Assembly (NCBI RefSeq): GCF_001722335.1
Contig: NZ_MIHA01000019.1
Location: 1-64,000, forward strand
Origin: Mycolicibacterium flavescens
Lineage (GTDB): Bacteria; Actinomycetota; Actinomycetes; Mycobacteriales; Mycobacteriaceae
DNA: 64,000 bases
Direction of reading: 5' to 3'
In this document: positions 49,803 to 59,157 of the stretch, piece after piece
How positions within the stretch are numbered: the stretch's first letter is position 1
Layout: each line of letters starts with the position of its first letter
The notes under the pieces: generated by a model
The model's input: only the letters and a program-made list of their open reading frames with translations
Told to the model about the DNA's origin: nothing
Databases searched by the model: none
Program-made: the position numbers and the translations under genes

Positions 49803-50917
49803 GATTCACCAGAGCTCGGATCATCGCGATCGTCGCCGTCGGGCTGGCGGTGGTGCTCGCGGTCGGTGTCACGGTGGTGAAGTTCACCGCGGACCGGCTC
49901 GACGTGATCACCGTGACAGCCCAGTTCGACAGCGCCTCGGGGCTCTACGTCGGCAATGTGGTCGCGGTGCTCGGGATGCCGGTCGGCACGGTCACCGAGA
50001 TCACCCCGAAGGGCGGGTACGTCGAGGTGGAGTTCACCGTCGACAACGACGTCAAGGTGCCCGCCGACGTCCAGGCGGCCACCATCTCGAACTCGATCCT
50101 GACCGACCGCCAGATCGAGCTCACCCCGCCCTACCAGGACGGTCCCACCCTGGAGAACCACGACACCATCGGCCTGAACCGCACCCGCACCCCGGTCGAA
50201 TTCGCCAGGGTCCTCGACGTTCTCGACAAGCTCGCGGTGTCGCTGCGCGGAGACGGCAAGGGCAACGGCCCGGTCGCCGACGTCGTCGACGCCAGCGCCG
50301 CCATCGTCGACGGCAACGGACAGCAGATGAAAGACGCGCTCGGTGAACTGTCGAATGCGCTGCGGCTCAGCGCCGACCGCGGCACCGTCACCAAGGACCA
50401 GCTGACCACGATCGTGCGCAACGTGAGCTCGCTGTCGGACGCGGCCGCCCGCAACGACGAGCTGATGCGCGAATTCGGCTCCTCGGTGCGGGCGATGAGC
50501 CAGATCCTGGCCGACGAGGACCTCGGCACCGGCACCACCGGCCGCAAGATCAACGAGGTGCTCACCAACACCAGCCAGGTGCTCGAGACCCACCGCGACT
50601 CGATCAAGGACCTCGTCGCCAACGGTGACATCGTGCTGAACACCGCGGTCGACCACGAGCGGGATCTGATGGAGTTCCTCGACGTCGCACCGATGACACT
50701 GGACAACCTGTACAACGTCGCCGACCAGAAGAACGGCGCGCTGCGGGTCAAGGTGGTCACCGACAAGATCCTGTTCGACAACCAGCTGATCAAAGAGGTC
50801 TGCAACATGATGGGCCTGCGGCAACTGGGTTGCAGCACAGGAACACTGCAGGACTTCGGCCCGGACTTCGGGTTGAGCTACATGCTGGACGGTCTCGCGG
50901 CGATGGGACAGAGATGA
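49799..50917 (+). CDS. mceD: MceD-type protein
   Basis: A 372-residue protein. Anchor helix about 8-27 (IIAIVAVGLAVVLAVGVTVV); MCE domain with FDSASGLYVGNVVAVLGMPVGTVTEITPKGGYVEVEFTVD; long helical region containing RLSADRGTVTKDQLTTIVRN and EVLTNTSQVLETHRDSIKDLV. A C-terminal Cys pair (EVCNMMGLRQLGCS) may form a disulfide. The overall build is that of MceD subunits. Overlaps mceE by ATGA. Confidence 0.92.
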   Translation: MRFTRARIIAIVAVGLAVVLAVGVTVVKFTADRLDVITVTAQFDSASGLYVGNVVAVLGMPVGTVTEITPKGGYVEVEFTVDNDVKVPADVQAATISNSILTDRQIELTPPYQDGPTLENHDTIGLNRTRTPVEFARVLDVLDKLAVSLRGDGKGNGPVADVVDASAAIVDGNGQQMKDALGELSNALRLSADRGTVTKDQLTTIVRNVSSLSDAAARNDELMREFGSSVRAMSQILADEDLGTGTTGRKINEVLTNTSQVLETHRDSIKDLVANGDIVLNTAVDHERDLMEFLDVAPMTLDNLYNVADQKNGALRVKVVTDKILFDNQLIKEVCNMMGLRQLGCSTGTLQDFGPDFGLSYMLDGLAAMGQR

Positions 50918-52164
50918 CGGGTGCGCGCAGGCTCGCCACAGCGTTGGTGGCCACCAGTTGTCTGGCCGTATCCGGTTGCGCCACTGACGGTCTGGCCAGC
51001 CTGCCGCTGCCGGCGCCGGGTGTGGGCAGCGGTGGCTACGAAGTGACCGCGGTGTTCACCAACGCGCTGAACCTGCCCGCCAACGCGAAGGTCAAACTGG
51101 CCGGTGCGGACGTCGGGCAGATGGAGTCGATGGTGGCCCGCAACTACACCGCGGTGACCACGCTGCGGATCATGGACGGGGTGCAGTTGCCGCAGGGCAG
51201 CACCGCCGAACTGCGTTCGGCCACACCGCTGGGCGACGTGTTCGTCGCGCTCAAGCCCCCGAGTCCGGTGCCGCCGAGCACGCCGCTGCTCAAAGACGGC
51301 GACACCATCGGCCTGGAGTCGACGACGGCCGCGGCCACCGTGGAATCGGTGCTGGGTTCGGCGGCGATCCTGGTCAACGGCGGCGCGGTGCGCAACTTCA
51401 CCAACATCATCAACGGTCTGGGCAAGGCCACCGGGGACCAGGGCCAGGCTTTCGGCACGCTGATCCGCAAGACCAACCACACGCTGGGCAAGCTCAACGC
51501 ACGCTCGGACGAGATCTCGACAGCGATGAGCGAGACGTCGCGGCTGGCCAACGAGATCGCCGCGAAGAACCAGGCGCTGGCCGAGGTGATGGCCGAAGCC
51601 CGCCCGGCCACCGACACCCTCGCCACGCACGCGACCGACATCGCCGATCTGATCCAACGTTTCGGCGGCGTCTCCGATCAGGCCCGCAAGTTCCCCTCGA
51701 TCGCGGGCACCGACACCAGCGGCCGCAGCGTCATCGCCGACGCCAACACCGTCGCCAAGGCCTGGAACGACGTGGCACTGGCACCGGACGCCACGCTGTA
51801 CGCGCTGAACCGGTTGCTGCCGCCGTTCATCAAGACCATGACCAGCAACGCGATCGCCCTCGACGCCAGCGTGGACCGGTTGGTGCTCGGCTCCATCCCC
51901 GACATCAGCTACGCCGGCGACCCCGGCCTGCACGGTCCGAAACGGCACGACTGGCATCAGCTGGTCGGCACGCTGAAGTACACGCTGTGGCGGCTGCAGG
52001 AGCGCGTCGTCGGCAAAGGCCCTGGCGTGCCGCAAGTTCCGGTGATCCCGAGCCCCACCGAACCCGGGGAGATCATCGTGGCGCCCCAGCCCGCAGCGCC
52101 CGCACCACCCGCAGTACCTGCGCCGGCGGCGCCGGCGCATCTGCCCGCCGAGGCGCCCCGATGA
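50914..52164 (+). CDS. mceE: MceE-type lipoprotein (LprK-like)
   Basis: A 416-residue lipoprotein. The signal peptide ends in the lipobox AVSGC with C22, marking lipid attachment outside the membrane as in all MceE proteins. The MCE domain includes FTNALNLPANAKVKLAGADVGQMESMVARNY and RSATPLGDVFVALKPP; then helices with KTNHTLGKLNARSDEISTAM, and a Pro/Ala-rich tail. It is the only lipid-anchored subunit. Overlaps mceF by four bases (ATGA). Confidence 0.94.
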   Translation: MTGARRLATALVATSCLAVSGCATDGLASLPLPAPGVGSGGYEVTAVFTNALNLPANAKVKLAGADVGQMESMVARNYTAVTTLRIMDGVQLPQGSTAELRSATPLGDVFVALKPPSPVPPSTPLLKDGDTIGLESTTAAATVESVLGSAAILVNGGAVRNFTNIINGLGKATGDQGQAFGTLIRKTNHTLGKLNARSDEISTAMSETSRLANEIAAKNQALAEVMAEARPATDTLATHATDIADLIQRFGGVSDQARKFPSIAGTDTSGRSVIADANTVAKAWNDVALAPDATLYALNRLLPPFIKTMTSNAIALDASVDRLVLGSIPDISYAGDPGLHGPKRHDWHQLVGTLKYTLWRLQERVVGKGPGVPQVPVIPSPTEPGEIIVAPQPAAPAPPAVPAPAAPAHLPAEAPR

Positions 52165-53411
52165 TCGCCGCGGCCGCCGACCGGATCGTCGACGTCGTCC
52201 GGTTCGGCTACCGCCGCCGGGCCTGGCTCTCGGCGATCGGGCTGGTGATGGTGCTCGTCGTCGCGACCGCGTACCTGTTGTTCGGGGCGCTGCGGGTGAA
52301 CCCGTTCGCCTCGAGCTACCGGCTCACCGTGGCGCTGCCGGAGTCGGCGGGGCTGTTGCCCAACCAGGACGTGACGCTGCGGGGGGTGCAGGTCGGGCGG
52401 GTCGAACGGCTCGATATCACTCCCGACGGGGTCGACGCGATCGTCAACGTCAGGTCCTCGGTGCAGATCCCGCAGTCCTCGGCGGTGCGGGTGTCGGGGC
52501 TGTCGCCGGCCGGTGAGCAGTACATCGACTTCGTCCCCGAGGCGGAGACCGGGCCGTTCCTGGCCGACGGCGCGCACATCGGCCAGGGCACCGCCACCGT
52601 CCCGGTCAGCCTCGCCGAACTGCTCGCCAACGCCGACGGCGCGCTGGCCCAGGCCGACACCGAAAAGCTCGAACTCATCCGGAAAGAGCTGAGCCTCAGC
52701 GAAGCCGGACCGCAGAAACTAGCCGACATCGTCGACGGCGGCACGTTCCTGCTGTCCACCCTGGACTCGGTGCTGCCGGAAACCAGTTCGCTGCTGCGGA
52801 CCAGCCAGGTGGTGTTCACCATGGTCGCCGACAAGAACGCCGGAATCGACGCCGCCTCAGACAATCTCACCGAGACCTTCGACGGCATCAACCGGATGAA
52901 GGAGGGTTACCGGCGGCTGACCAACCAGACCCCGGACGCGCTCGCCAAGGTCGACAACCTGTTCGTCGACAACTCCGACACCATGGTGCAGCTGCTGGGC
53001 AACCTGACAACCACGTCGCGGCTGCTGTATCTGCGGGTGCCTGCGCTCAACGCGCTGTTCCCGAGCTACCGCACCTCGGTGCTCGACGCGCTCGGCACCG
53101 CGATGCACACCGGCGGGCTGTGGGGCACCGCCGAGATCTATCCGCGGTACACCTGTGATTACGGCACACCGAAGCGCCCGCCGTCATCGGCGGACTACCC
53201 GGAGCCGTTCATGTACACCTACTGCCGCGACGACCACCCGGGCGTGCTGGTCCGCGGCGCCAAGAACGCGCCCCGGCCCGCCGGCGACGACACCGCAGGA
53301 CCGCCGCCGGGTGCCGACCTCGGCCGCCAGACCGATCCGACACCCAAGGGGCGCTACACGATTCCGACGCCCTACGGTGGCCCGACGCTTCCGATCGAGC
53401 CGCCGCGCTGA
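52161..53411 (+). CDS. mceF: MceF-type protein
   Basis: A 416-residue protein. Anchor helix about 22-44 (AWLSAIGLVMVLVVATAYLLFG); MCE domain with PESAGLLPNQDVTLRGVQVGRVERLDI and RVSGLSPAGEQYIDFVPE; helical domain with DADGALAQADTEKLELIRKEL-type segments; C-terminal Cys-containing region (RYTCDYGTPKRPP, MYTYCRDD) and a proline-rich end. It completes the A-F set, so all six subunits are intact. Confidence 0.93.
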   Translation: MIAAAADRIVDVVRFGYRRRAWLSAIGLVMVLVVATAYLLFGALRVNPFASSYRLTVALPESAGLLPNQDVTLRGVQVGRVERLDITPDGVDAIVNVRSSVQIPQSSAVRVSGLSPAGEQYIDFVPEAETGPFLADGAHIGQGTATVPVSLAELLANADGALAQADTEKLELIRKELSLSEAGPQKLADIVDGGTFLLSTLDSVLPETSSLLRTSQVVFTMVADKNAGIDAASDNLTETFDGINRMKEGYRRLTNQTPDALAKVDNLFVDNSDTMVQLLGNLTTTSRLLYLRVPALNALFPSYRTSVLDALGTAMHTGGLWGTAEIYPRYTCDYGTPKRPPSSADYPEPFMYTYCRDDHPGVLVRGAKNAPRPAGDDTAGPPPGADLGRQTDPTPKGRYTIPTPYGGPTLPIEPPR

Positions 53412-53432
53412 GCGCAACGCTAGGAGATGAGT

Positions 53433-54086
53433 ATGTCCGTGCACACCGACGAAGACCGTGACGCCGACCGCAAGCCCGACGACGTCGAGGAGACCGGCAC
53501 CGACACCGAGGACGCCGCCGAAGACAGCGCGCCCGAGACCCAGGCCGACGACGACGGCCCCGACGACGACGGACCCGGAGACGACGATGGCGCGAACACC
53601 GCCCGCAACTGGCGCCGCCCGGTCCTGTGGGGGGCATTGGCGGCGGTGTTCGTCGCGCTGGTCGCCGCGGTCGGTTTCCTGGGCTGGCAGCTGTGGCAGG
53701 AACGCGAACTCGCCCAGGCCGGCGAACAGGCCCGGCAGGCGGCCACCGACTACGCGCAGGTCTTGACGAGCATCGATTCGGAGAAGGTCGACGAAAACTT
53801 CGACGCGGTGCTCGACGGCGCGACCGGCGAGTTCAAAGACATGTACTCGCAATCCAGTTCGCAGTTGCGCCAGCTGCTGATCGACAACAAGGCCTCTGCG
53901 CACGGCGTCGTTCTGGAGTCGGCGGTCCAGTCGGCGAGCAAGGACAGGGCGGTGGTGCTGCTGTTCGTCGACCAGTCGGTCTCCAACACCAACGTGCCCG
54001 ACCCGCGCATCGACCGCAGCCGCATCAAGATGACCATGGAGTACGTCGACGGTCGTTGGCGCGCAAGTAAAGTCGAGCTTCCATGA
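53433..54086 (+). CDS. Mce-associated membrane protein (Mas-type)
   Basis: The second ATG (53433) is preferred because AGGAG sits six bases upstream; the first ATG (53427) lies almost on top of it. The 217-residue product has an acidic disordered cytoplasmic tail (about 1-55, Asp/Glu-rich), one helix (about 65-86, VLWGALAAVFVALVAAVGFLGW), a coiled segment and an NTF2/MlaC-like outer domain (IDSEKVDENFDAVLDGATGEFKDMY). This is the standard Mce-associated protein layout, thought to stabilise the Mce complex. Confidence 0.88.
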   Translation: MSVHTDEDRDADRKPDDVEETGTDTEDAAEDSAPETQADDDGPDDDGPGDDDGANTARNWRRPVLWGALAAVFVALVAAVGFLGWQLWQERELAQAGEQARQAATDYAQVLTSIDSEKVDENFDAVLDGATGEFKDMYSQSSSQLRQLLIDNKASAHGVVLESAVQSASKDRAVVLLFVDQSVSNTNVPDPRIDRSRIKMTMEYVDGRWRASKVELP

Positions 54087-54883
54087 GGCACCTGGCGGGC
54101 GTGGTCGCCGCGTCGCTGGTCGCCGCCGGGCTGGTCGCCGCTCCGGCCGTGAACGCGTCGGCGCCCTCATTCTGCTCCGAGCTGGGCGGGCAGTGGGACG
54201 GGCAGTTCTGCACGACATCGGTGGTGTCGGAGCGCAAAGCCACCCGCGACATCAAGATGGCGCTGCCCGGCGATCTCGTGGAGAACCCCGTCATTCGGGA
54301 GTACCTCACCAACCTGATGAACAACTGGCGCACCGCGGCGGTGAAGATGGTCCAGAACAGCTTCGGCGAGCAGCACTTCCAGATCTTTCAACGCGGCGAG
54401 GCGATGACGGTCGTCTTCCACGAGATGTACTCGGGCACGGTCGGTACCGACGCCTTGGCGCATCCGAATGCGCCGATCGTCAGCGACGCCTACCGCACCT
54501 TCACCTTCGCCGGCGGGCGGCAGTTGCAGCTGGCCGATCTGTTCAAACCCGGTGTCGACCCCTTCGTCGAGATCCCCCGCCTGGGTGCGCCGTTCATCGT
54601 CGCCGCCCTCGATGCCGCGCCGCCGCCGCACCAGCCCGGCACCTATCCGTTCACCCCGGACCGCTGGACCCCGGACAAGGTGTACTCCGGGGCGTACAAG
54701 GCGTGGGCGCTGACCCCCGATGAACTGCTCATCTACATGCCGGACTACCCGGTGGGCCGCGACCGCCCCACCAACTTCAGCCCGGGCCTCATGCAGTGGT
54801 CGATGGACGGCGGCACCGTGCAGGCCCGCATCCCGCTGACCGCGCTGGCGCCGGTGCTGCGACCCGAATACGGCGGCAGCTGA
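54083..54883 (+). CDS. secreted Mce-associated protein with DUF3298/RsiV-like domain
   Basis: A 266-residue protein with a signal peptide cleaved near APAVNASA (about residue 26). An N-terminal Cys pair (FCSELGGQWDGQFC) may form a disulfide. The mature part includes MTVVFHEMYSGTVG, TFTFAGGRQLQLADLFKPG and LLIYMPDYPVG, a pattern like the DUF3298 domain of the anti-sigma factor RsiV and of mannan-binding proteins. It lies outside the membrane or in the envelope. ATGA overlap with the Mas gene marks it as part of the mce operon. Confidence 0.75.
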   Translation: MRHLAGVVAASLVAAGLVAAPAVNASAPSFCSELGGQWDGQFCTTSVVSERKATRDIKMALPGDLVENPVIREYLTNLMNNWRTAAVKMVQNSFGEQHFQIFQRGEAMTVVFHEMYSGTVGTDALAHPNAPIVSDAYRTFTFAGGRQLQLADLFKPGVDPFVEIPRLGAPFIVAALDAAPPPHQPGTYPFTPDRWTPDKVYSGAYKAWALTPDELLIYMPDYPVGRDRPTNFSPGLMQWSMDGGTVQARIPLTALAPVLRPEYGGS

Positions 54884-54885
54884 CC

Positions 54886-55458
54886 ATGTTCCGGCTGCTG
54901 TCGATGCTCATCGCGGCGGCGCTGGTCTTCGTGCCGACCGCCGGCGCCGAACCGGCCGCCCCGACGCTGCCGGTGTTCACCCCGTACCCGTCGGACTGGC
55001 AGCCCGACTACACCGTGTTCCCGTACAACCTCTGGCAGATCCGGGTCACCCCGCAGCAGATCACCGCGCAGCGCGAATCGTGCCAGTGGTTCAACGCCCA
55101 GTACGAGCAACTCATGGCCCAGGTGTTCGGGTTCCAGCGTTTCCTCGACGACCGCGACGACGACTGGTCGCTGCCGGGCGTCGCGCACGCCGGTGACGTC
55201 GTCGCCGCCAACCTGGACCAGTCCGCGGCCTTCCTGGACCCGCGGGCGCACACGCTGTTCATCATCAACTACCCGGATCAGAGCGAGTATTCGCCGCTGT
55301 TCCACGGGGATTCGATCTACCGGCTGTGGTACCAGTTCACCCAGATCAGCGACAAGATCAAGAAACGGCTGCCGTCGGGCCAGATCAACGCGAACATCGC
55401 GACCGCCAACGTCTACGGCGGGGTGATCCGCGACTCCGGGGTGTGCCACGGCGCGTAG
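54886..55458 (+). CDS. secreted protein at the end of the mce operon
   Basis: A 190-residue protein with a signal peptide (residues 1-21, ending TAGAEP). The mature sequence has PSDWQPDYTVFPYNLWQIRVTPQQITAQRESCQWFNAQY and a second Cys near the end (DSGVCHGA), allowing one disulfide. I know similar small secreted proteins downstream of mce genes, but no named domain. It starts two bases after the previous stop and is the last gene of the 11-gene unit. Confidence 0.75.
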   Translation: MFRLLSMLIAAALVFVPTAGAEPAAPTLPVFTPYPSDWQPDYTVFPYNLWQIRVTPQQITAQRESCQWFNAQYEQLMAQVFGFQRFLDDRDDDWSLPGVAHAGDVVAANLDQSAAFLDPRAHTLFIINYPDQSEYSPLFHGDSIYRLWYQFTQISDKIKKRLPSGQINANIATANVYGGVIRDSGVCHGA

Positions 55459-55468
55459 GGTTCGGTCT

Positions 55469-55705
55469 GTGAGCCTGCGCGACGCGATCCTCGAGCTGGC
55501 CCGCGAACGCGCGCCCGACAAGACGATCTGCCCGTCGGACGCGGCCCGCGCGGTCGGCGGCGAGTCGTGGCGCGACCTGATGGACGACGCCCGCGAGGCC
55601 GCCCGCGAACTGGCCCGCGCCGGCGAGGTGGAGATCAGCCAGAAGGGCCAGGTGCTCGACCCCGACGCGACTTGGCGCGGACCCATCCGGATCCGCGCCA
55701 AGTAG
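55469..55705 (+). CDS. DUF3253 protein
   Basis: A 78-residue protein from GTG 55469. LRDAILELARERAPDKTICPSDAARAVGGESWRDLMDDAREAARELARAGEVEISQKGQ is a winged-helix-like pattern typical of DUF3253 small proteins; the WRGPIRIR ending is also typical. It may bind DNA; no target is known. It is ten bases after the last mce gene and convergent with the YCII gene. Confidence 0.7.
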   Translation: MSLRDAILELARERAPDKTICPSDAARAVGGESWRDLMDDAREAARELARAGEVEISQKGQVLDPDATWRGPIRIRAK

Positions 55706-55713
55706 CCGACGAG

Positions 55714-56178
55714 CTACGCCAGCCGGTCGGCCTCCGCGCGGGCCTGCGCCGCGATCTTCTCGGCCAGCTCGGCCTTCCACTGGATCTCCTTCTTGACCCA
55801 GGGGTTGTCGAGCGGGAAGTCGGCGGTCTCCGAGACCCGTCGCACCTCGACCTTCACCCCCGTGCCCAGCGGGATCTTCCGCGCCCACTGCTTGGCCTCC
55901 TCCTTCGAGGACACCTCGAGGATCCAGAAGCCGTTGAACAGCTCCTTGGCCTCGGTGTAGGGGCCGTCGGTGACCACCGGCGGGTCGGAGTTGAAGTCGA
56001 CGACGAACCCCTCCTCGGGCCCGGTCAGCCCTTCACCGGCCAGCATCACACCGGCCTTGATCAGCTCCTCGTTGAACCGGCCCATCTCCTCGATGATCTG
56101 GTCGAAGTCGATCTCCTGCTCGGCCATCGCGGCCTCGGCCTCGGGGGTGGACCGCATGATCAGCATGTAACGCGCCAT
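55714..56178 (-). CDS. YCII/DGPF domain protein
   Basis: A 154-residue protein. YMLIMRSTPEAEAAM at the start, then VMLAGEGLTGPEEGF and the signature DGPYTEAKELFNGFWILEVSSKEEAKQWARKIPLG, place it in the YCII (DGPF) family. It has an additional C-terminal helix (EIQWKAELAEKIAAQARAEADRLA). DGPF proteins are characteristic genomic partners of ECF42-type sigma factors; here it stands alone, 16.5 kb from the ECF42-like gene at 37929. ATG 56178 has GGAGA upstream. Confidence 0.85.
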   Translation of the reverse strand: MARYMLIMRSTPEAEAAMAEQEIDFDQIIEEMGRFNEELIKAGVMLAGEGLTGPEEGFVVDFNSDPPVVTDGPYTEAKELFNGFWILEVSSKEEAKQWARKIPLGTGVKVEVRRVSETADFPLDNPWVKKEIQWKAELAEKIAAQARAEADRLA

Positions 56179-56345
56179 CTCGATGTCTCCTTCGGTTCGG
56201 GGCCTTCTCTGTCGTGCCCTCGCAACTACGTCGAACGGGATCCCACAGAATTCGACACGACCCGAGAACTTTTCTCATCGGAAGTCATCGGGATTCCTCA
56301 GATCGCGGCCAGAGCCCGCTTAGGCGCCGCCGCCGACAATCGATC

Positions 56346-57533
56346 ATGAAGTTCGTTCGCATCGCAGGCATGCTGGTCGTGGCGGTGAGCGCGGTCGGCC
56401 TGATGTACGCCTTCCCGCGGCTGGTCGGCGGTCCGCTGTCCAGCGTCGGAGCTGTCGTCGCCTTCGCGACCGTCGCTGATCAGCCGGCCGTGCTGGTCGC
56501 CTACGGGCGCACCGGCGGTGGACGTCAAGCGCCGTTCGGTACCGACGACACGTGGCAGGAACGCCTCGCCGCGGTGTCGCTGGACACCGGCGAACTGCTG
56601 TGGGATGTGCAACTGCACGACGAGAACGGTTGGGAGCGTGCGGTACTCGCGGTGGCCGACGGCCTGGTGTACGTCGCGACCGACTACGGCCTTTCGATCG
56701 TGGCAGCCGAGGACGGTCGGATCGTCGCGCAGAACGACCAGATCCCCGGGCTGGGCGACGATTACGCGCTGGCCTACACCGCCTACCACGTAGATCCGGG
56801 CGTTCGCGCGGTCGTCGCGCTGACCCGGTCGGGTGCCGTCGTGCAGATACCGCTGGGTACGACGGACGCCGCGCCCGCACCCGCCGAGGTGGCCGACGCG
56901 TGGCGCGGCACGCTGATCGCCGATTCGGCGGCCACCCGCGACGCGACGTTCGTGATGAACGAGGTCGACCCGGCCGCCACCCCGAAACACATGGTGCTGC
57001 CCGACGGCGGCGCGGTACACCTGTCGCGGCAGACCGGCACCCTGATCCGCCGATGGCCCGACGGCCGCAACCAGGTGCTCACCCGCGTCGACGATCTGGA
57101 CCGGCCGCGACTGGTCTACGACATCGTGCGCACCCCCGCCGCGCTGGCCACCGCCGCACAACTCGACGAAGGCACGGCCATGTTCACCAACCACCACTCG
57201 GCGGCCGCTGACCTGGGTACGGTGAGCGGCGTCGTGCTCGTGCGCGGCGACGACCCGCACGGTTCCGGGCGAGAGTCGCTGCGGCTGATCGACATCGGAT
57301 CGGGGGAGACTGTGGCGGTGGTGGCCGACCTGTACGACGTGCACCGGGCGACCACGACGCCCGGCGGGGACATCCTCGTCGTCGCGACACCGGCCCCAGG
57401 GACGTTCGAGTCCAGCAACGACAATCGCCTGATCGTGCTGCGCCCCGACGGCCGGGTCACCTGGACCGATGTCGGGCTGACCAATTTCTGGGGCCGACCC
57501 AGAGCCGACACAGGGAGCATCGATGCCCGCTGA
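56346..57533 (+). CDS. membrane-anchored beta-propeller (PQQ-like, PA2928-type) protein
   Basis: A 395-residue protein with an N-terminal signal/anchor (residues 5-25, RIAGMLVVAVSAVGLMYAF) and repeated strands such as LAAVSLDTGELLWDVQL, LAVADGLVYVATDYGLSIVAAEDGRIVA, and LRLIDIGSGETVAVVADLYDV. These suggest a quinoprotein-like beta-propeller outside the membrane. Such proteins are sometimes annotated as PA2928 family; function unknown. It overlaps the amidohydrolase start by 11 bases. Confidence 0.65.
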   Translation: MKFVRIAGMLVVAVSAVGLMYAFPRLVGGPLSSVGAVVAFATVADQPAVLVAYGRTGGGRQAPFGTDDTWQERLAAVSLDTGELLWDVQLHDENGWERAVLAVADGLVYVATDYGLSIVAAEDGRIVAQNDQIPGLGDDYALAYTAYHVDPGVRAVVALTRSGAVVQIPLGTTDAAPAPAEVADAWRGTLIADSAATRDATFVMNEVDPAATPKHMVLPDGGAVHLSRQTGTLIRRWPDGRNQVLTRVDDLDRPRLVYDIVRTPAALATAAQLDEGTAMFTNHHSAAADLGTVSGVVLVRGDDPHGSGRESLRLIDIGSGETVAVVADLYDVHRATTTPGGDILVVATPAPGTFESSNDNRLIVLRPDGRVTWTDVGLTNFWGRPRADTGSIDAR

Positions 57534-59127
57534 ACTCGTCATCCGCGGAACGGTTCTGACCGTCGACGACCGCCAACCCACCGCCGAGGCGCTCGCGGTG
57601 TCCGACGGCCGCATCGTCGCCGTCGGCGCCCGCAGCGACGTCGAGGGCTGGATCGGGCCCGGCACCGAGGTTGTCGACGTCGACGGCTGCGTGCTGCCCG
57701 GGCTCGTCGAAGCGCACGGCCATCCTCTGATGGAGGCGATCGTGCTGTCGGACCGGATGGTCGACATCCGCCCGGTCACGCTGCCCGACGCCGACGATGT
57801 CGTCGCCGCGATCCGCTCGGAGGTCGCCGACCGCGGGCCCGACGGCGCCTATCTCAACGGCTGGGACCCGTTGCTGCAGAACGGCTTACCGGAGCCGACG
57901 CTGGACTGGCTGGACCGCATCGCGCCGGACGATCCGCTGGTGATCGTGCACAACTCCGGCCACAAGGCGTTCTTCAACAGCGCCGCCGCGTGGCGGTTCG
58001 GTCTGACCCGCGACACCCCCGACCCCAAAGGTGCGCGTTACGGCCGCGACGCCGACGGCAATCTCGACGGCACCGCCGAGGAGACCGCCGCGGTGTTCAG
58101 CCTGCTGGCCGGTGTGATCGATCCGGCCGACTACCCGGCGATGCTGCACGCCGAACTGCGTAGGCTCAACAAGGTCGGGTTGACGACGTGCTCGGAGATG
58201 GCGTTCGACCCGGTGTTCCGCCCGGTGGTCGAACAACTGCGCGCCGACCTGACCGTGCGGCTGCGGGTCTATGAGATCTCCACCGCGCAGATGAGTTCGG
58301 ACGCCACCCCGGACAACGGCGACGACCTGTTCCGTCAGGTCGGCATCAAGATCTGGGTCGACGGCTCCCCGTGGATCGGCAACATCGACCTGTCTTTCCC
58401 GTATCTGGACACCGACGCCACCCGCACCATCGGCGTCGCGCCCGGCTCGTGCGGCCACGCGAACTACACCCGCGAACAGCTCACCGAGATCGTGCACGCC
58501 TACTTCCCGAAGGGCTGGCCGATGGCGTGCCATGTGCAGGGCGACGCCGGGGTCGACACCATCCTCGACGTCTACGAGGAGGCGCTCCGGCGCTGGCCCC
58601 GCGACGACCACCGGCTGCGCCTCGAACACGTCGGCGCGATCCGCGACGACCAACTCCGGCGCGCCCATGACCTCGGCGTCACCTGCAGCCTGTTCGTCGA
58701 CCAGATCCACTACTGGGGCGACATCATCGTCGACGGCCTCTTCGGCGCCGAACACGGAACCCGTTGGATGCCCTGCGGTTCCGCGGTCGCCACCGGTATG
58801 CGGATCTCGCTGCACAACGACCCGCCGGTCACACCGGAGGAACCGCTGCGCAACATCAGCGTCGCGGCCACCCGCACCGCGCCCAGCGGCCGGGTGATCG
58901 GCCCCGAACAACGCATCTCGGTCGAGCAGGCGATCCGGGCGCAGACGCTCGACGCCGCCTACCAGTTGTTCGCCGACGACGTGATCGGCTCGATCGAGGT
59001 GGGCAAGTACGCCGACCTGGTGGTGCTCTCGGCCGACCCGCGAGCGGTGCCGCCGGAGGACATCGCGGACCTCGACGTGCTGGCCACGTACCTGGCCGGC
59101 CGCCAGGTTTACGCGAAAGGCGACTGA
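57523..59127 (+). CDS. YtcJ-like amidohydrolase (Rv0552-like)
   Basis: A 534-residue metal-dependent amidohydrolase. EAHGHPLMEAI provides the HxH metal ligands, WVDGSPWIGNIDLSFPY and CHVQGDAGVDTILDVYEEALRR the later His residues, and LRLEHVGAIRDDQ another; the C-terminal small domain has GSIEVGKYADLVVLSADP. This is the COG1574 (YtcJ) pattern, acting on amide or imide bonds. The substrate is unknown. The position next to menC-side genes fits Rv0552. Confidence 0.85.
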   Translation: MPAELVIRGTVLTVDDRQPTAEALAVSDGRIVAVGARSDVEGWIGPGTEVVDVDGCVLPGLVEAHGHPLMEAIVLSDRMVDIRPVTLPDADDVVAAIRSEVADRGPDGAYLNGWDPLLQNGLPEPTLDWLDRIAPDDPLVIVHNSGHKAFFNSAAAWRFGLTRDTPDPKGARYGRDADGNLDGTAEETAAVFSLLAGVIDPADYPAMLHAELRRLNKVGLTTCSEMAFDPVFRPVVEQLRADLTVRLRVYEISTAQMSSDATPDNGDDLFRQVGIKIWVDGSPWIGNIDLSFPYLDTDATRTIGVAPGSCGHANYTREQLTEIVHAYFPKGWPMACHVQGDAGVDTILDVYEEALRRWPRDDHRLRLEHVGAIRDDQLRRAHDLGVTCSLFVDQIHYWGDIIVDGLFGAEHGTRWMPCGSAVATGMRISLHNDPPVTPEEPLRNISVAATRTAPSGRVIGPEQRISVEQAIRAQTLDAAYQLFADDVIGSIEVGKYADLVVLSADPRAVPPEDIADLDVLATYLAGRQVYAKGD

Positions 59128-59157
59128 CCACACCGCGCCGGTCGCTACGCTTCCCCC

